Shown here: piece by piece, positions 58,896 through 64,000 of the stretch
How the letters are laid out: the number at the start of each line of letters is the position of its first letter
How positions within the stretch are numbered: position 1 is the first letter of the stretch
DNA from: Nymphalis io
Taxonomy: Eukaryota; Arthropoda; Insecta; Lepidoptera; Nymphalidae
Direction of reading: 5' to 3'
Length of the DNA: 64,000 nt
Assembly (NCBI RefSeq): GCF_905147045.1
Contig: NC_065895.1
Span: 3,105,001 to 3,169,000 of the forward strand
The notes under the pieces: model-generated
Seen by the model: only the letters and a program-made list of their open reading frames with translations
The model's database searches: none
What the model was told of the DNA's origin: nothing
Translations under genes and position numbers: made by a program

Positions 58896-61071
58896 CGGAA
58901 TAAAAATTACAATTCAAAGAAATAACTTAAAAAACTTTTAATACACTCGATAAATACTCTAATCTAGATTGCTCAACATGTTTTTTTAGGCTATAAAAAT
59001 AAAATACTCTTTTAAAAAAGTATTTTTTTTAAATACTTTTATTTTATTTCACGCAATTACTATCAAATCGTAATATCCGTAAAACGAAGTTATTTGTGTG
59101 ACTCAAAGTTGATTGAAAAAGTTTAGTGTAATAAAGGCTTTGGTGACGTAAGAGTTTGTGTCGTTAAATGAAAAAGCGTAACGTCATTGTAAGTAATGGT
59201 AAAATCTGAATCAAAGGGTCGAAGGGACTTGGAATCCGAAGCACGCGCCGCGAAGTCGTCGCCACTGAACGATCATATCGCAATGTCTCCAGGGAACATA
59301 CACTCTCCCTTGATTAGCTCGGAGTTTTCAATAAAAACATCTACCATTGCTGCTATTAAATACGATGACTTAACACGAATGTAGGTAACTCTATCGATGG
59401 AACACATTCAACGCGAACCATACACAAAATTAATGTAGCAAAGTAATCGTCAAAAACGCAAAATCATCATCGACTCCCGCGCCTCACCTAAAACAATCGA
59501 CCGTCAAAAAAGGCTAATACGAAAACAATAAATTGAATTTGGAATATAAAAAATGTGCGGACTACGGCATTCGTCCACGAGTCATTTTTTGCCGACGACA
59601 GCGACCCTTGATGATAATTTCTCATTAGGTTATAACATTTTTGTCAGTCGAAACGTCGTAAATTCCTCGAATAATTTAGGGAAGAAAGTGGTCGTGTTAG
59701 TGATGTTTTGTTTTTATGGCGCCAACGAACAGCTCGGGTTAGATCGGTATCTCCCATACAAGCGTTTAACCCATGTTACGTGGAAGCGGGGAATTATTCT
59801 CACGGAATCCGTTCTTGTTTGCTAACAACTTGTAATATACAGATAAACGATAAACTTTACGATTTCAAATTTGACTTTTGTCACACTTAAATGTGGTCGA
59901 TAAGATTTGATTTGATTTCATGTACGAAGTATGTTTATGTACATTTTCGGTTGTTTTTTTTTGTATGAATGCTTTTTAGTTAAAAGTGACATAGCACCCA
60001 TAATTCCATAAGATTCATCATCTCGTACGTGTTTATATTGTAGAGCCGTTTCATGCGTCTCCTCGAAATCTCTGTTATAATGGCGTAACCACTGGGTGCC
60101 TCTGTCATATAAATCATTAAAATATGAACACGTACTAAGGTAGCGACGGTTAAACATTCTTTGTCTTAAATTGAAGCTTAGATATTTCAATTTTTATATT
60201 TTTGTCTCAGAAATAAAACACAAGATTTATATTAATTAAATAAGCTGTTGAAATCACAGTACACTGATTCATATGTCAAAATAAAAACAAGTGTACAAAA
60301 ATATTATGAACTAATGGTATTTGGATTTCAACTCGTGAGATCTTATCCGACTGCAGTCGAGTTCGCAATACTATGTAAATGTGCGCTGGCGCCATACGAT
60401 ATCATACGAAAATCGTTCGTCCAAAATATAAAAAAAAACCTTAATCTTAAATTATTTTGGTTATATTTCGACTATAATATAATATTAAAACAGCTCGAGT
60501 GACACAAATTAGTAGTTACAAACAGTTGTTTTATACCTCAAAAATCTGCATCAATTATTTCCATCCTACATTTTAATGGATTATCTAAAAGACAATTATG
60601 CATATTTTTAATTTAAATTTGTCTACAACTATCACTACTTAATACAGTGACTATGTCGACGTGAGCCACCCGCGCGCCCGCAGATACCATCGCAGACATC
60701 GCCGCGCATCGCGACATCACGCGCGATGTTTATCTGCCTCGCTACCGACCATTGTTACCCACGCACATTATTGTAAACAATAATAACCCTTACAACAAAA
60801 ACATATCGCCTAAATTCCTCTGAATATACTGTAAAGTTTCTAATAAATACTAAGTAACGAACTAGCGAGCACTCGCACGATTTCCTAATAAAAGTGTCAC
60901 TTGGGTGTTATTGCGGCCCACTAGAGTTGTGAGAACAAAATGTTACTCAGACAAACCACATAGGACATTACGTTAGTGCGTTGTAATTGTAACAGCTAGG
61001 TGGAGTGACGATATACGCAAGGTGGCTGGCAACGGGTGATTGAGATTAGAGATTAGATTGAAAGCTAAAAA

Positions 61072-61152
61072 TCGAGCTCAGTGGCGTGCCATTGGAGAGA
61101 CCTATGTCCAGCAGTGGACGAGAAAAGGGTGATGATGATGATGATGATGTTG
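61072..61152 (+). mobile_element. RTE-like element 3' end with (GAT)n tail
   Basis: CGAGCTCAGTGGCGTGCCAT, GAGACCTATGTCCAGCAGTG and GACGAGAAAAGG, then GTGATGATGATGATGATGATG. This is the common lepidopteran RTE-type 3' terminus. The truncated element has no coding part. Confidence 0.7.
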
Positions 61153-62592
61153 TAATTATGTATTTTTTTACCTTAGCTTTGGTGTTGGAAATTGCAACAT
61201 TTTTAATATATTGAATCAAATATTACTAGATTTTGTCTTGTCGTTAAAATATACAAATGATAAAACTAACTAGCCGTCAAATAACCTTTGACACATTAAA
61301 TATTAATAATCATACATCCAAGAGTAACCGCCAATTGATTAGCGAAAAGTAGCTAAGCGTATCACACATATTTCTTTGAAATATGGAACAGGGGTTCAAT
61401 GTCAATAACGCGTACGCGGCAGTGTCGCAACCCGCAACCGCCCACTAATTGCGATGACGCGATGCGGCGTGTTTGAGCTCAGCGCATTACACGCTGCGCG
61501 ATTCCCAGTATAATCGCCTTGATCACTCGCCCATGGAGCAAGCGATCGGCGAACACCCGAAACATGTAGACATTAGAAGAACAAAAAATCTGCAAGTACA
61601 TTTTTAGCCTGTAACCTTAAAAATAAGTATTTTTATTACTTTTTATTTTATAACCAAAATTATTTTTATGACCACCAATCGATACATTTATGTACGAAAT
61701 AATAGATAAATTTAAGTATAAAATAACGTTTAATAACTAATAATCTAATCATTTACGTAATTGTAAGTATTTACTATGTTTGTGTTGAGCGATATCAGTT
61801 TTATGTTTATGATTTGAAGCAGTAACTATTCCATTAATATCAAAGCGAGACCGCTCGAAAGCTTACACCACACGCTCCGAATTAATTTCAATTAACACAC
61901 GCGGGCTTAATTGTGAATCGGGTGCGGTTCGCGTGCGGCGGCCTCTTTGTCGGCGAACGACTCTTGCGCCTTTAATTCGCAACCATAGCGACTGTATCTC
62001 CCTTTCGCTTCCTCGAATCGCTTCCTAAAATACAGGCGCCGTTCAAATCCATATTTCCGCTTAGGCATAACTAACCCTGGGCCTGAGGCATACGTTTGCA
62101 ATTAGCCGTCGAGTTAGTTCTAGGGATTGCGGCTCTACGCTACAACGAGCGAAGATCCTGCACTTGATGGATCAACTGATTGATAGTCACTTACGGTTAC
62201 GTATGTTCTTTCAGAGTAAATCTTTAATGTGAATTTTGTTTCTGAAGAAAAACTACGTTTCCGTTGTTATCAATAAAACATTTTTCATTTTCATTTCGAA
62301 CAATATAGAACTAACTCCCTACACTCACTTTATCAATATCATAGGTTTGTATTATTAAACATCAAATGTTTTCCAAGAAAGCATTTATTTTGGCTACAAT
62401 TTCTAGAACTGAGTCTGGTTTCGTGTTATTTATTCATTATGTATGGCTAAAGCGATTCAAAATACTATTTCACATGCTTTGAAATGTCCGTGAAATTGAT
62501 TTTGAGTGGTTGTAAATTAATCGACGAATGTATGCAAAAAATACTACATGCATATAATATTATGTAAATCTTTATTATTCTAATCTAAAGCA

Positions 62593-62594
<2 letters not shown>

Positions 62595-62625
<31 letters not shown>
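62595..62625. repeat. (TA)n microsatellite
   Basis: Uninterrupted alternating TA for about 30 bp, followed by GTTTGTTTG. Confidence 0.95.
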
Positions 62626-62628
<3 letters not shown>

Positions 62629-64000
62629 TGTTTGTTATATACATATTTCATAAAAAATAAATATTAGTTTAAATTAATTACATTTTTCATTATTACTTAA
62701 AACTACTATCTCGTACGGGTGGATCCATCTAAGATAAAAATCTCCGCATTTCAGGCGATCATCAATTCATTCCTTATATCGTAGCTTTGACAGAATTATA
62801 ATTAGAAACTGTCCGTCCTTATGGTTTGTCGTTTTTAATGTCGCTAGCCGGGTCCCATACTGCGCTCGCATTTCATTAAGGGAGTTAAAAAATTGGAAGA
62901 TCTCATAAAACGGCGTGATTTATGCGCGGTCGGGAGCTAACGAGCGCTCGCCAGTCGCCACTGCTCCGTGCACCTTAACGCGTTACTATTATGATTTCTA
63001 AATATATTTTTTTCACATATTACTTTATTTAGATTGATTTATTTTTTGCATTAATTATAAAAATACTTGAATAATCTACATTATGTATAAAGGTTACAGA
63101 GTAATTAAATATCTCGGAAATCGATATGTTATGTGTATACATATTTGTTATAAAGAAACACTCATTCAATAAAAAACACAAAGACAACGAAATCGAGATC
63201 GGAATCGCATAGTATCTCATGTTGTTATCTAAATGATCTGTTGTCCGCATTGATCGGCGTCAAAAGGCGCATAATAGGCTCTAGATGCGGCGAGAAGATA
63301 AGCTTTGTCCTGCGCAGGCGCTCCGCTTGCAGTCCGTACTAACTGTCAACTAAATTATTGCACGTTTGTCGGCCGCTTTTGCAATTTAAGGACACAATCG
63401 CTTTGAGTAACGTATCTACCGGCGCCGGCGCATGGACTAGACTTTCCTCTTCCATTATCTTATGATAAAAGATATTTAAAGTGAAAGCAATTAAAAAAAG
63501 TTATAATTACTTAAAAAGGCTTTATCGTTGTATTTAAAATTTCCATAGATAATAAAATACAAAGATCCGAATACGTCTTATACTGATTTTATGCAAATTC
63601 TTTGTTTCAAGCTATAACTATAAAACAAGAGCATTCGATACTCAATAATCGTGATCGGGAGTTAATTGCGGCGGTGACTTTAAAAGACAATTTTATAATC
63701 TGCGAACATATTACGAAATGGATGCAATTGGCGCACGCCACTTTTATAGCGTAAAGGCGCCGACTGGGTGATTAAATATTCACAATTCTCGTAAGACCGC
63801 TTGTATGGAACTTTAAATTCAATATGTTACAAATTCGCAGGTTACCGTTGTCTCATGGTTCTATCGCTTTTATGCCTGTCGATCAGGCGAAGTCAAGCAA
63901 ATGCAAACGTCTTAAACAATCATTATATATTTGTATATACATGCCATGTGTAACGTCTGTCGTCTGTCTGCTTATCTAACTATCAATCTTCTTTAGTGGT

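Larger units (their letters stand above)
55386..64000 (+). other. T-box gene intron 2 (partial), with GC-rich islands
   Basis: No RMFP-type T-box exon was found, so the intron runs past the window. AT-rich background is broken by GC-rich blocks (57.0-57.55, 57.9-58.56, 60.66-60.75, 61.41-61.56, 61.86-62.14, 62.85-62.97, 63.25-63.43 kb). Short open frames here have no domain I recognise. A separate gene in this stretch cannot be ruled out. Confidence 0.55.

Noticed and set aside
61907..62101. 64-codon open frame on minus with basic composition (YGFERRLYFRKRFEEAKGRY)
   Set aside because: No domain recognised, no splice sites fitting a gene model, and it lies in a GC-rich non-coding block where chance frames are expected. 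Conservation across species would change this view.
1..64000. CRISPR array, phage, plasmid or bacterial operon
   Set aside because: No regularly spaced repeats, no compact operon structure; introns and LINE/SINE content show an animal genome.

Overview
The window is animal nuclear DNA and almost certainly lepidopteran. I infer a butterfly, possibly a nymphalid, because it is AT-rich, has GT-AG introns, carries tRNA-Lys-headed SINEs that resemble the Metulj SINEs described from Heliconius, and has decayed Jockey-like and RTE-like LINEs. I see no bacterial or viral gene system. The real coding content is small: one complete multi-exon gene and the 5' exons of two developmental genes. The rest is introns, spacers and transposon debris.

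Layout. (1) About 1-17.3 kb is the 5' end of the nemo/NLK kinase gene on the minus strand. The first coding exon (16659-16855) ends inside the glycine-rich loop, and I find no second exon to the left, so 1-16658 is treated as its first intron. (2) About 17.3-22.1 kb is an AT-rich spacer. (3) 22387-33268, minus strand, is a complete UBE3B-type HECT E3 ubiquitin ligase in 19 exons. My exon chain keeps phase throughout and totals 3237 nt (1078 residues), with an N-terminal IQ motif and a C-terminal TSSTCFNLLKLP catalytic-cysteine motif. (4) About 33.3-48.9 kb is a repeat-rich spacer with two dead non-LTR retrotransposons (about 40.93-42.97 kb on plus, about 46.56-48.56 kb on minus), many SINEs and a perfect 25-bp inverted repeat at 43848-43902. 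(5) 48.9-64 kb is the start of a T-box transcription factor gene on the plus strand, best fitting the Tbx6/Dorsocross group: a GC-rich promoter near 49.0-49.14 kb, exon 1 at 49345-49423, exon 2 at 55268-55385 ending in the GTEMIITK block, then a second intron running past the window end with several GC-rich candidate regulatory islands.

Repeats. Family A is a tRNA-Lys-derived SINE of about 310 bp; two copies have perfect target-site duplications. Family B is an element of about 280 bp whose 3' end shares 19 identical bases with the 3' end of the plus-strand LINE, suggesting that LINE (or a relative) mobilised it. Family C is a second tRNA-derived SINE with an (ATT)n tail. Several copies sit inside UBE3B introns.

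The genes do not form a functional unit that the sequence shows. In Drosophila, nemo (66A-B) and the Dorsocross cluster (66E-F) lie on the same chromosome arm (recalled knowledge), so their proximity here may be conserved linkage. I did not find a clearly new biological system.
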